Positions 33,267 through 42,548 of a stretch of DNA of 59,447 nucleotides are shown piece after piece (the first letter of the stretch is position 1; each line of letters begins with the position of its first letter). A program made the translations under genes and the position numbers. The notes under the pieces are model-generated. The model was not told where the DNA came from. It saw nothing but the letters and a program-made list of their open reading frames with translations, and searched no databases. The DNA is from HGM04593 sp045654885 (GTDB lineage Bacteria > Bacteroidota > Bacteroidia > Bacteroidales > Bacteroidaceae), in NCBI GenBank assembly GCA_045654885.1, contig JAZOOF010000056.1, positions 1 to 59,447 of the forward strand, given 5' to 3'.

Positions 33267-35771
33267 TTATGCTTTTTTCAACTTGCCGTTCTTCAGGACA
33301 ACCTTGTATGTACCGCCTTTCTTTGTGTTGAAAGAGAGGGTGCTGCCTGCATAGCGCAGGTTGCAGCGGCCACCGTTGCCTGATTCAATCACAACCTCGG
33401 TGAGCTTGCCATCCTTCCAGTTGATTTCAACCTCAAAGCCACCGCGTGCACGGATGCCGGCAATCTTGCCCTCCTCCCATGCATCGGGCAATGCAGGCAG
33501 CAGATGGATAAAGCCCATGTGGCTCTGCATGAGCATCTCGGTTATGCCGGCTGTGCCGCCAAAATTACCGTCAATCTGGAACGGTGCGTGTGTGTCCCAA
33601 AGGTTGTTGAGTGTACCGTTCTTCAACAGGTTGCCAAAGAGGGTGTATGCGTGGTTGCCGTCGTGCAGGCGCGCCCACTGGTTCAGTTTCCAACCCATGC
33701 TCCAGCCTGTTGCGCCGTCGCCGCGGTGAACAAGTACAACCTTTGAGGCCTCGGCAAGCTCGGGGGTTGTCACGGGTGAAATTGTGTGTCCCGGGTGCAG
33801 ACCGAAGAGGTGGTTCACATGGCGGTGCTGGTCGTTGGGGTCATCGATGTCCTTGCTCCACTCCATGAGCTGACCGTAGCGGCCGATGGTGTAGGGTACA
33901 AGGTTGTCGAGAACTTTCTTCCACTCCTTGCGCAGGTCGCTGTCAACGCCAAGAACTTCGGCAGCGGCAATGGCATCGAGCAGAATCTCGCGCACAACGC
34001 CGTGTACGAATGTCGCTCCCTGGTCAATGGGGCCATGCTCGGGAGATGTGGATGGCGCTGCTGTGTATGTACCGTCCTCCTTCTTCCACAAATAGTCGAC
34101 AGTGAATATCGCACTGCTCTTTATTATGTCGTAGCCAATTTCCTTGAGGAATTTCTTGTCACGTGTGTAGTCATAGTAGTCCCAAACGTGTGTAGCAAGC
34201 CATGGTCCGGCCATGGGGTTGAAGTTCCAAGACATATCCTGGCTGATGAGTGGTGCTGTGAAACCGAATATGTTGCTTGATATGCTTGCTGTCCAGCCGC
34301 GTGCTCCAAAGTATGACTTGGCTGTTACCTCGCCCGGCTTCTGCAGTGTGCGAATGAAGTCAATGAGCGGCAGTGTGCACTCCGACAGGTTGGTGGCGCA
34401 AGATGGCCAGTAGTTCATCTGCAGGTTGATGTTGTTATGGTAGTCAACACGCCAAGGGCCGTCGACATTGTTGTGCCATATTCCCTGCAGGTTGGCAGGC
34501 ATGTTGCCCGGGCGTGAACTTGAGATAAGCAGGTATCGGCCGAACTGGAAATAGAGTTGTTCCAGTGCATAGTCGGGTTTGCCGGTGCGGTAGCTTGCAA
34601 GGCGTTTGTCGGTGGGCAGGTTTCTTACCGCAGGGAACTCCAATGTTGTGGGTGCGTTGGGGTTGAGGTTCAGCTCAACGCGGTTGAAGAGTGCAATGTA
34701 ATCGTTGTAATGCTCTACAAAGAGGTTGTCGAATCCCTTTGCAACAGCATTTTTCATCCACGCTGCAGTTGTTTCATCCGGGTTGACACCTACGTATGCT
34801 TTAGGGTCGCTGAAGTCCGGGTCAAAGTTTATCTTGTAGTCGGTATCTGCCGTAACATAGAAACATACCTCGTCGGCCTTTTCAATCACAATCCTGCCGT
34901 TTTCAACGGATACTTTTCCGTTCTTGGCGACAGCTTGTATGCGTATGGTGTACTGCATTCCGTTATTGTCGAGTTTCGCTTTCCATACAAGGCCGCTATT
35001 GCCGTCGCTCTCCATTGTGCCCTCCGATACGGGGTTGGGCGCATAACTGAATGTGAGGTTCTGCATTCCGGGTTTGCTTGCGCTGTACTTCATTGCCAGC
35101 ACATTGGCAGGGTGCGATACAAAGTATTTGCGCTCGAAGTCCACGCCGTCTCTGTTGTACTGCACCACGGCAACAGCCGAGTCAAGCGAGAGAATGCGCT
35201 TGTAGTCGCCTAACCCTATGAGGTTGTGGCCTGTCTCAATGTAGAACTCGCCCATTGTTGTGAAGTTTCCGAAACGGAATGGCTTCTCGCCATAATATTC
35301 GTATGACGCGGTACTGTTGAAATTCTCACGTGTGAGCTTTGCCGCCTTCTCCTCATCGCCATCGAGGAACGCCTGGCGTATGTCGTCGAGCAGGTGTGCC
35401 GACTGTTTGTTTACATTCCAATAGTATTCAGCACCTTTCTCAGTGTTAGGGCCACCGCGCCAAAGCGTCTTCTCGTTGAGGGTGATGCGCTCGGCCTCAA
35501 GCGAACCCATGATGTTTGCACCAATGCTACCGTTGCCGATGGGCAAAGAATAGGACTCCCACTCCTGGTCGGCATTGTAGGCTGCATCGCCGGCCCACTC
35601 GGGCTTCTCTTTCCCTTTCCACAGGTCGGGGCGGCCGCCATACCATATTGTGCGTCCGTTGAGTGTTGTAGGCTTGTCGAACCATATTGATTGACCGTTG
35701 ATGTAGTCGTTCTGCGCATTTATTCCAACTGCGCACAACAAAAGTGCAAAGAGAGCAAACGTCTTTTTCAT
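33267..35771 (-). CDS. Exported GH95 alpha-L-fucosidase
   Basis: An 834-residue exported glycoside hydrolase (signal peptide to about residue 19) of family GH95, inverting enzymes that remove terminal alpha-1,2-fucose (some act on L-galactose). The N-terminal beta domain carries WYGGRPDLW and LPIGNGSIGANIMG. The (alpha/alpha)6 barrel has NINLQMNYWP (N447, N449, which activate water in this family), STSPEHG with the acid E578, and IDGNFGGTAGITEM with D734. Length is typical. Fucose-capped mucin or milk glycans are likely substrates. It is unusual to find it inside an amino acid catabolic run. Confidence 0.94.
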   Translation of the reverse strand: MKKTFALFALLLCAVGINAQNDYINGQSIWFDKPTTLNGRTIWYGGRPDLWKGKEKPEWAGDAAYNADQEWESYSLPIGNGSIGANIMGSLEAERITLNEKTLWRGGPNTEKGAEYYWNVNKQSAHLLDDIRQAFLDGDEEKAAKLTRENFNSTASYEYYGEKPFRFGNFTTMGEFYIETGHNLIGLGDYKRILSLDSAVAVVQYNRDGVDFERKYFVSHPANVLAMKYSASKPGMQNLTFSYAPNPVSEGTMESDGNSGLVWKAKLDNNGMQYTIRIQAVAKNGKVSVENGRIVIEKADEVCFYVTADTDYKINFDPDFSDPKAYVGVNPDETTAAWMKNAVAKGFDNLFVEHYNDYIALFNRVELNLNPNAPTTLEFPAVRNLPTDKRLASYRTGKPDYALEQLYFQFGRYLLISSSRPGNMPANLQGIWHNNVDGPWRVDYHNNINLQMNYWPSCATNLSECTLPLIDFIRTLQKPGEVTAKSYFGARGWTASISSNIFGFTAPLISQDMSWNFNPMAGPWLATHVWDYYDYTRDKKFLKEIGYDIIKSSAIFTVDYLWKKEDGTYTAAPSTSPEHGPIDQGATFVHGVVREILLDAIAAAEVLGVDSDLRKEWKKVLDNLVPYTIGRYGQLMEWSKDIDDPNDQHRHVNHLFGLHPGHTISPVTTPELAEASKVVLVHRGDGATGWSMGWKLNQWARLHDGNHAYTLFGNLLKNGTLNNLWDTHAPFQIDGNFGGTAGITEMLMQSHMGFIHLLPALPDAWEEGKIAGIRARGGFEVEINWKDGKLTEVVIESGNGGRCNLRYAGSTLSFNTKKGGTYKVVLKNGKLKKA

Positions 35772-35773
35772 GA

Positions 35774-36022
35774 TTATCTGTTTTTGTTGTTTTCCAGTCC
35801 GTTAATATGTTGTATGAGCTTTGCCACATATTGGCGGTAGCTCAGGTTGTAGTCGCGCTCAAAACCAATTTCCTCGGCTATGCGGCGTATTGTCCCCTGA
35901 ATGTCGTCCACGCGCTTGAGTGCTCCGCTGCCATCGGGAGCAATGCGGAATATCTCAATATCCTTGCTGCCGAATTCGATGAAGAGGTCGCCTATAGTGG
36001 TTGTCCTTTTTACTGTTGCCAT
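35774..36022 (-). CDS. Small protein of unknown function
   Basis: An 82-residue protein I do not recognise. No signal peptide or membrane segment is seen. The first half (MATVKRTTTIGDLFIEFG, then IEIFRIAPDGSG) suggests a small beta unit, and the second half (IQGTIRRIAEEIGF, SYRQYVAKLIQHING) two helices. It is kept between the AspT-like transporter (6 bp) and GH95 (2 bp) genes, which argues for a real gene co-expressed with them. It could be a soluble partner of the transporter, but nothing in the sequence proves it. Confidence 0.65.
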   Translation of the reverse strand: MATVKRTTTIGDLFIEFGSKDIEIFRIAPDGSGALKRVDDIQGTIRRIAEEIGFERDYNLSYRQYVAKLIQHINGLENNKNR

Positions 36023-36028
36023 AACTTG

Positions 36029-37687
36029 TCAAATGAGGAACATTACCACCAACTGTATTATTACCACCCTGAGGAACATGCACACAGGGTAGACCGTTGC
36101 GTATGCTACCGACGGGTTGTCGCCCTCAATTGTCTCATTTACGTATGTCAGTGCCATTGGGTTTGCCATTGAACCGCACAGCAGTCCGGCAATGGAACCG
36201 AAGTCGAGCTTCATCACACGCAGGGCGAATAGTCCGATAAGCACCACCGGTATGAATGTAATCATCAGGCCAAGAACAAGCCACAGGATACCCTCGGGGC
36301 GCACGATTGTCTCAAAGAAGTGTGCTCCTGCATCAAGTCCCAGACAGGCAAGGTACAGGTTCAGGCCAATGGCGCGCAGCATCATGTTGGCGCTTTGGGT
36401 GGTGTAGGTAATCATGTGCAGTCGTGGGCCGAATGTGCCTATGAGAATACCCACAATGATGGGGCCTCCGGCAAGGCCAAGCTTAACGGGAACCGATATG
36501 CCCGGTATTGCAAGAGGAATGCAACCGACCATAAGGCCAAGAATCATGCCTATGAACACCGATACGAGGTTGGGCTCGTTGAGGCTCTTTACGGCGTTGC
36601 CAAGAATCTTCTCAACGCGTTTGATGTCGGCAGCCTCGCCCACCACGGTAAGGCGGTCGCCAAGCTGCAGCACGAGGTCGGGGGTTGCGAGAAGCTGTAC
36701 ACCTGAACGGTATACACGGCTTATGTTGATGCCGTAGTTGTTGCGCAGACGCAAGGACGAGAGTTTCTTTCCGTTTATTTCGGGGCGTGTTACAATTATG
36801 CGCTGCGATGTCAGTTCGCTGTCAATCTTGTTCCAGTCAATATCACTGTTGTTCCAATCCTTCTCCTCCTGCTTGCCGAATATCTGTCGCAGGCTCTCTG
36901 TCTCCTCGGGCTTTGTTATCACAAGCAGAATGTCATTCTCCTGCAGTACTCTGTCGGACATAGGGATAAGCACATGCCCGTTGTGCCACATGCGGGAGAT
37001 TACAAAGTGGTTGTGCCTGTCATGTATCTCGGAAATGGTTTTGCCGAAGATATCGGGGTTCGTAACGCAGTAGCTTGCAATGAAGACACTCTTCTTGTGT
37101 TTGCTGTCGGGGAGCGGCATATCGCTTGGTTTCACGAACACCTTACGCAGGAATATCATTGCAAATATTACACCTACAACACCGAGCGGGTAGGTGAGGG
37201 CACAGCTCAACGCCGCGCCGCTGCTCTCAATGTCAAGCTGCTTTAGTGTCTGCTGCGCTGCGGCAAGCGCCGGTGTGTTGGTGGTGGCACCGCAAAGGAT
37301 ACCCGACATGTCCGGGATATCCACATTTGCCGCAAAACTAAGGCCGATGGCAAGCAGCGTGCCGGTGAGCAGTACACCAATGGCCGGCAACAGCAATTTT
37401 GTACCCTCACTGCGCATGGAACTGAAGAAACCCGGACCCACCTGCAGACCAAGCGCATATACAAAGAGCACAAGGCCGAACGTCTCGGCATAGAACAGCA
37501 TCTGGCTATCAATCGTAAGCCCGAAATGTCCGGCAAGGATGCCGGTGAAGAATACGAATGTTATGCCAAGCGAAATGCCGAATATACGTATGCGTCCAAG
37601 CATGAGACCAATGGCCGATATCAGCGATATCACTACAATGGCTTGCAGTGCCGAGTGCTCAATGAAAAGTGAGTGGAGGTAGTCCAT
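36029..37687 (-). CDS. AspT/YidE/YbjL-family transporter with two RCK_C domains
   Basis: A 552-residue inner-membrane protein of the aspartate:alanine exchanger family. Two membrane halves (about 1-185 and 365-552) show the internal duplication. Between them lie two TrkA-C (RCK_C) domains: SVFIASYCVTNPDIFGKTIS to RQIFG, and RIIVTRPEINGKKLS to VEKILG. The known member AspT exchanges Asp for Ala; YidE and YbjL are uncharacterised. Placed behind an S46 peptidase that should release acidic dipeptides and behind the hut genes, a role in amino acid or dicarboxylate exchange is plausible. It sits 21 bp after the peptidase gene. Confidence 0.9.
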   Translation of the reverse strand: MDYLHSLFIEHSALQAIVVISLISAIGLMLGRIRIFGISLGITFVFFTGILAGHFGLTIDSQMLFYAETFGLVLFVYALGLQVGPGFFSSMRSEGTKLLLPAIGVLLTGTLLAIGLSFAANVDIPDMSGILCGATTNTPALAAAQQTLKQLDIESSGAALSCALTYPLGVVGVIFAMIFLRKVFVKPSDMPLPDSKHKKSVFIASYCVTNPDIFGKTISEIHDRHNHFVISRMWHNGHVLIPMSDRVLQENDILLVITKPEETESLRQIFGKQEEKDWNNSDIDWNKIDSELTSQRIIVTRPEINGKKLSSLRLRNNYGINISRVYRSGVQLLATPDLVLQLGDRLTVVGEAADIKRVEKILGNAVKSLNEPNLVSVFIGMILGLMVGCIPLAIPGISVPVKLGLAGGPIIVGILIGTFGPRLHMITYTTQSANMMLRAIGLNLYLACLGLDAGAHFFETIVRPEGILWLVLGLMITFIPVVLIGLFALRVMKLDFGSIAGLLCGSMANPMALTYVNETIEGDNPSVAYATVYPVCMFLRVVIIQLVVMFLI

Positions 37688-37708
37688 ACAGCAGTGGCTT
37701 ACTTTGCG

Positions 37709-39763
37709 TTATTTCAAATCCATCTCCTCGAAAAGGTAGCTTGCACCGCCCACACGGTCAATGACAAACAGCACGTAGCGTATGTCCACCGATATGTTGC
37801 GGCAGATGCTTGGGTCGAACTCAATGTCACTCATTGTAGAGCGCCAGGTGCGGTCGAAGTTGATACCGACAAGCTCGCCCTTGCCGTTGATGACGGGTGA
37901 ACCTGAATTGCCGCCCGAGGTGTGGTTGTTTGCAAGGAAACATACAGGGATGGTCTTTTTGCCGCCATGTTCTATAGCCCAGCGGCCGTAGTCTTTTGCT
38001 GCGTGGATGTCGCGCAGCACCTGTGGTATGTTGTAGTCATAGATTTCGGGGTTGTCCTTTGCCATGATGCCGTCGAGGGTGGTGAGATGTGTGTGGTACT
38101 CGCCGTCGACATTCTCGTAGCCGCAGATTGTGCCGTATGCCACGCGCAGGGTGAAGTTTGCATCGGGGTAGAAGGCGCGCTCCTTGTCCCACTCGCGCAG
38201 TGCCTGCATATACTCCCTGTACCACTTCTCTACGGTCGGTACATTGCTGAGGTTGCGGTAGGCATAACCGCCGTTCTTCTTTGTAAGCGGAGCAAACCAT
38301 GCTGCAAGCTGCACCATCGGGTCGGCAACTATCTCCTCGGTTGTGAGTGGGTGTTTGTCAATCAGTTGTGTGCCTGTATAAAGGCTCTCTACATACTGTT
38401 CCACACCGCCGTTGCTTTCTATTGCAGCTGTCAGCTCCTGTGGAATGTTCTCGGCCGGCATGCGCTCCATGAACTCGGCAATCATGCGCTTGGCGATAGC
38501 CTTGTCAATCTCCACTCTGTAGTCATTGAGGTAGTATTTGCGGCCTACAGCCTGCAAGTCGGCTGTCAATTCTGTACCCTTTGAGTGCTGTGCGTTGAGC
38601 CATGCGGCAAAGTTGTAGACCTCGATGCCTGCAACTGTCTCGTTGAAAAGTTCACGTGCAAAATATCCGGGAATAGCCTTTTCATATGCAGCGTGCATGG
38701 AGTCGAGCAGTGTGGCATACTGTGGCTTGCCTGCAGCCCATGCTGCGAACGATTTCTCATATTCCTCCTTTTTTCCGGCTGTTCCAAGGCGCTCGAGTCC
38801 AAGGCTCTCGCCCTGCCACTTCTTCCATGCATTGGCAATGCCGGCATGCTTTGCGGCGTATGCAATGCGTGTTGCAACGTCCTTGCTCTGTGCCTCGCTG
38901 ATTATGTCGAGGCGAATTGTGCGCAGGGCAATCTTCATTGGGTTCGACACGTTGGCAACATATTCTACCGCGTCGGCGGTTACATACTCCTGTGTGTTGC
39001 CCGGGAAACCGTAAATCATTGTGAAATCGCCTTCTTCCACACCTTTTGTAGAGATTGGGAAGTGGCGTTTGGGACGGTATGGCACGTTGTCGGCCGAGTA
39101 GTCGGCTGGTTCGTTGTTGGCATCGGCATAGACGCGGAACATGGAGAAGTCGCCCGTGTGGCGAGGCCATATCCAGTTGTCGGTGTCACCGCCGAACTTT
39201 CCAATTGATGATGGCGGTGCACCAACGAGGCGTATGTCGCGGTAGACGCGGTATACAAAAAGATAGTGCCGGTTACCATAGTACATGGGTTCAATGCTTG
39301 CGCGGCAGCCTTTGCCCTGTGAAGCATGGGCAATAATGCTATCCTTGCTCTCGCCGGCAGCAATCCTGTCGGTCACATCCTCCATCTTCTCCAGGATGCT
39401 GATGGTAAGTCCCGGAACGTGTAGCTCCTCGGCACGCGATTTTGCCCAATAACCGTCAGTGAGGTAGTCGTGCTCCACCGATGAGAGCTTCTGTATTGAT
39501 GCATATCCGCAGTGGTGGTTGGTGAGCAACAGACCCTCGGCCGATACGAACTCGCCTGTGCAACCGCCGCCGAACTGCATCACGGCATCCTTCAGTGATG
39601 GCTTTGTTGTTGAGTATACATCATCGGCTTTCAGTTTGAAGCCCTTCTTGCGCATATCCTTTACACGCTCCTTGATGAGGCTCGGGAGCCACATTCCCTC
39701 ATCGGCTGTGGCTGTGGTGAATGTTATGCACGCAATCGCGCAAATAATGAGTTTCTTTATCAT
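37709..39763 (-). CDS. S46 dipeptidyl peptidase, DPP11-like (Asp/Glu-specific)
   Basis: A 684-residue exported serine peptidase (signal peptide to about residue 20) of family S46, which removes dipeptides from peptide N termini in the periplasm. The catalytic His is in LLTNHHCGY (83-84), and the Ser is S620 in SGGNSGSPV. Eighteen residues after the Ser stands Arg638 (NFDRTW). In the known Porphyromonas enzymes Arg at this spacing marks DPP11, which cuts after Asp or Glu, while Gly marks DPP7. DPP11 specificity is therefore inferred. It lies 57 bp behind hutI with a promoter-like box in the gap. Confidence 0.93.
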   Translation of the reverse strand: MIKKLIICAIACITFTTATADEGMWLPSLIKERVKDMRKKGFKLKADDVYSTTKPSLKDAVMQFGGGCTGEFVSAEGLLLTNHHCGYASIQKLSSVEHDYLTDGYWAKSRAEELHVPGLTISILEKMEDVTDRIAAGESKDSIIAHASQGKGCRASIEPMYYGNRHYLFVYRVYRDIRLVGAPPSSIGKFGGDTDNWIWPRHTGDFSMFRVYADANNEPADYSADNVPYRPKRHFPISTKGVEEGDFTMIYGFPGNTQEYVTADAVEYVANVSNPMKIALRTIRLDIISEAQSKDVATRIAYAAKHAGIANAWKKWQGESLGLERLGTAGKKEEYEKSFAAWAAGKPQYATLLDSMHAAYEKAIPGYFARELFNETVAGIEVYNFAAWLNAQHSKGTELTADLQAVGRKYYLNDYRVEIDKAIAKRMIAEFMERMPAENIPQELTAAIESNGGVEQYVESLYTGTQLIDKHPLTTEEIVADPMVQLAAWFAPLTKKNGGYAYRNLSNVPTVEKWYREYMQALREWDKERAFYPDANFTLRVAYGTICGYENVDGEYHTHLTTLDGIMAKDNPEIYDYNIPQVLRDIHAAKDYGRWAIEHGGKKTIPVCFLANNHTSGGNSGSPVINGKGELVGINFDRTWRSTMSDIEFDPSICRNISVDIRYVLFVIDRVGGASYLFEEMDLK

Positions 39764-39791
39764 AGCAGTTTCGTTTGTTTCATTAATTGCA

Positions 39792-39799
39792 CGAAGATA
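39792..39799 (-). promoter_or_regulatory. -7-like box in front of the S46 peptidase gene
   Basis: The minus strand reads TATCTTCG, one base off TAnnTTTG, 28 bp before the peptidase ATG and within the only larger gap (57 bp) between hutI and lysO. It could give the peptidase and downstream genes a second start. No good -33 box was seen. Confidence 0.35.
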
Positions 39800-39820
39800 A
39801 TGCTTTTCACCGAAATAATG

Positions 39821-41062
39821 CTACTCTGTAACCATCTTTCCCTTCAGCACAACCGTTTTTATTACAGGTGTCTGGTGGGCATATGGCAAGAATGCGAGTG
39901 ACGGCAAGGGCTTGGTTATGTAAAAATTGGCCTTTTTACCGCGGGTTATTGAACCGAAGTCCTTGCTCTCGCCCATGGCACATGCACTGTTCAGTGTGGC
40001 TGCATTCAAGGCCTCGGCAGGGGTCATCTTCATCTTTATGCTTGCCAATGAGGCCACAAATCTCATGTTGCCCGACGGGGCTGTGCCGGGGTTGTAGTCC
40101 GATGCCAATGCTACGGCAAGTCCTGCGTCAATCATCTTGCGCGCAGGGGGGTATCCTATGCCAAGGAAGAAGGCGCAGCCCGGCAGCATTGTCGGCATTG
40201 TGTCGCTGCCGCGCAGTGCCTCTATCTGTTCGTCGCCCATCGATTCCAAGTGGTCTACCGACAGAGCTTTGTGCTCTACACCCACCTCGACACCGCCCGA
40301 TATGGCAAGTTCGTTGGCGTGTATCTTGGCACGCATGCCATGGCGCGCACCTGTTTCGATTATTTTGGCGGTCTCCTCCACGGTAAAGAACCCCTTGTCG
40401 CAGAATACATCGACAAAATCGGCAAGTCCCTCCTTTGCTACGGCGGGAATCATATCGTTGCATACATGCTCCACGTATTCGCTCTGTCGGCCTTTGTAGG
40501 CACGGCCTACAGCGTGTGCTCCAAGGAATGTGGCACGCACATCAAGCGGCGCGGTCTCCTTTATGCGGCGTATGACGCGCAGAATCTTCAGCTCATCCTC
40601 AATGGTAAGTCCGTAGCCCGATTTTATCTCCACAAGTCCTGTTCCCATAGCCACAATCTCATCTATGCGTTCCATGGCCTGGCGGTAGAGCTCATCTTCG
40701 CTTGTGTCGTGCAGTCGGTCGGCCGAATTCAGTATTCCTCCGCCGCGCTTTGCAATCTCTTCGTATGTGAGGCCGTTTATCTTGTCGAGGAACTCCTGTT
40801 CGCGGCTGCCGGCATATACAATGTGCGTGTGCGAGTCGCAGAAGGATGGGAATAGCCATCCTCCTTTTGCATCGATAACTTCATGCCCCTCTTCGTGCGG
40901 CAGGGTATCCATCGTTCCATAGTTGCCTATGCGCTCGCCGTCGGTGAGCAACCAGGCATTTTCAAGCGTGCCTATGCCGGCCATCTCCTTGCCGGCCACT
41001 CTTGTACGTCCGCTCTCGTCAATGCCTACTATGCATCCTATGTTCTTAACAAGCAGGCTCAT
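39821..41062 (-). CDS. hutI: Imidazolonepropionase
   Basis: A 413-residue metal-dependent amidohydrolase that opens imidazolonepropionate to N-formimino-glutamate, the third step of histidine breakdown. Metal-binding motifs are CDSHTHIVYAGSREQEF, KIHANEL and the late ASDYNPGTAPSGNM. Its start overlaps the end of hutH by 17 bp, so both are coupled. It shares a transcript with ftcD, hutU and hutH. Confidence 0.96.
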   Translation of the reverse strand: MSLLVKNIGCIVGIDESGRTRVAGKEMAGIGTLENAWLLTDGERIGNYGTMDTLPHEEGHEVIDAKGGWLFPSFCDSHTHIVYAGSREQEFLDKINGLTYEEIAKRGGGILNSADRLHDTSEDELYRQAMERIDEIVAMGTGLVEIKSGYGLTIEDELKILRVIRRIKETAPLDVRATFLGAHAVGRAYKGRQSEYVEHVCNDMIPAVAKEGLADFVDVFCDKGFFTVEETAKIIETGARHGMRAKIHANELAISGGVEVGVEHKALSVDHLESMGDEQIEALRGSDTMPTMLPGCAFFLGIGYPPARKMIDAGLAVALASDYNPGTAPSGNMRFVASLASIKMKMTPAEALNAATLNSACAMGESKDFGSITRGKKANFYITKPLPSLAFLPYAHQTPVIKTVVLKGKMVTE

Positions 41063-42536
41063 GTTCGTTCAGGAATTTAACCGATGTTGCTATGTGCGGA
41101 TACATCACTGTGTCATTGTCGACAAACGGAACCACAGCGCGGTATGCTGTGAAAATCTCTTCTATTGCCTTTGACGAGCGTAGCGGACGGCGGAACTCCA
41201 ATGCCTGTGCCGCGTTCATCAGCTCAATGGCAAGGACACGTTCGGTGTTCTGCACCACCTTCCACAGCTTTGTAGCCGCGTTTGAACCCATACTTACATG
41301 GTCCTCCTGTCCCTGTGACGATGGGATGGAGTCGCACGATGCGGGCCAGCAGAGCCCTTTTGACTGGCTCACGATGGATGCCGCCGTGTATTGCGGAATC
41401 ATGAATCCGCTGTTAAGTCCCGGGTTTGCAACAAGGAAGTTGGGCAGGTTGCGCGCTCCCGAGATAATACGGTATATGCGTCGCTCCGAGATGTTGCCAA
41501 GCTCAGCTACCGCTATCGCAAGGAAATCCATAGGCAGTGCTATAGGCTCTCCGTGGAAGTTTCCTGCCGAGATTATCTCGTCGGTCTCGGGGAAGACTGT
41601 CGGGTTGTCAGTTGCTGAATTTATCTCGGTCTCAAGTACTTTTGTCACGTATGCAATGGTGTCCTTTGCCGCGCCGTGAACCTGTGGAATGCAACGGAAC
41701 GAGTAGGGGTCCTGTACATGTTGCTTTGGCTGTTTTGTAATTTCGCTTCCGGCAAGAATCTCGCGTATGTTGCGTGCTGTCTCAATCTGTCCGTTGTGTG
41801 GGCGTATGGCATGTACATTGTGTTCAAACGGCTCCAGGCGGCCGTCGAATGCATCGAGCGACATGGCACCTATGGTGTCGGCCCAACGGCTCAGACGGAA
41901 TGTGTTTATCAATGAATATACACCGTATGCCGACATGAACTGTGTACCGTTGAGCAATGCAAGACCCTCCTTTGAACACAGCTTGACAGGCTCCCAGCCC
42001 ATCTTTTCCATAATCTCGGCACTCTCGTAGACTTTGCCGTCAACCTCTACATGTCCCAATCCTATCAGTGGCAGGCACATGTGTGCAAGAGGCGAAAGGT
42101 CGCCCGACGCTCCCAGTGAGCCCTGTTCATATACAACGGGGATAATATTGTTGTTGAACATGTCGAGAATGCGCTCCACAGTGATTAGCTGCACACCCGA
42201 ATGTCCGTACGAAAGCGACTGCGCCTTGAGGAAAAGCATCAGCTTTACAATCTCCGACGGAACCCGTGCACCGGTACCGCATGCATGCGACATCATCAGG
42301 TTCTTCTGCAACTGCGAAAGGTTCTCCTTGTCGACCGAAATGTTGCAGAGCGAACCGAAACCGGTTGTGACACCATAGATGGGGCGTTCGGTATTCTCCA
42401 TCTTTTCATCGAGATATTTACGGCAGTTTGCTATGCGTCGTTTTGCATTCTCACTTAGTTCAAGCTTGTAGCCATTTGTCAGGACTTCATTGACACGTGC
42501 AATGGTAAGCCACTCTGAATTTATATGGTGAATCAT
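41046..42536 (-). CDS. hutH: Histidine ammonia-lyase
   Basis: A 496-residue enzyme that deaminates histidine to urocanate. The self-made MIO cofactor comes from Ala143-Ser144-Gly145 in GSLGASGDLSPLAHM. YGVTTGFGSL near residue 55 holds the catalytic Tyr loop, and the C-terminal part has SQGQEDHVSMG. Length is normal. Bacteroidota enzymes of this type cluster with aromatic ammonia-lyases, but the hut context settles the histidine role. It lies 12 bp behind hutU. Confidence 0.95.
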   Translation of the reverse strand: MIHHINSEWLTIARVNEVLTNGYKLELSENAKRRIANCRKYLDEKMENTERPIYGVTTGFGSLCNISVDKENLSQLQKNLMMSHACGTGARVPSEIVKLMLFLKAQSLSYGHSGVQLITVERILDMFNNNIIPVVYEQGSLGASGDLSPLAHMCLPLIGLGHVEVDGKVYESAEIMEKMGWEPVKLCSKEGLALLNGTQFMSAYGVYSLINTFRLSRWADTIGAMSLDAFDGRLEPFEHNVHAIRPHNGQIETARNIREILAGSEITKQPKQHVQDPYSFRCIPQVHGAAKDTIAYVTKVLETEINSATDNPTVFPETDEIISAGNFHGEPIALPMDFLAIAVAELGNISERRIYRIISGARNLPNFLVANPGLNSGFMIPQYTAASIVSQSKGLCWPASCDSIPSSQGQEDHVSMGSNAATKLWKVVQNTERVLAIELMNAAQALEFRRPLRSSKAIEEIFTAYRAVVPFVDNDTVMYPHIATSVKFLNEHEPAC

Positions 42537-42548
42537 ATCTGTAGTGTT

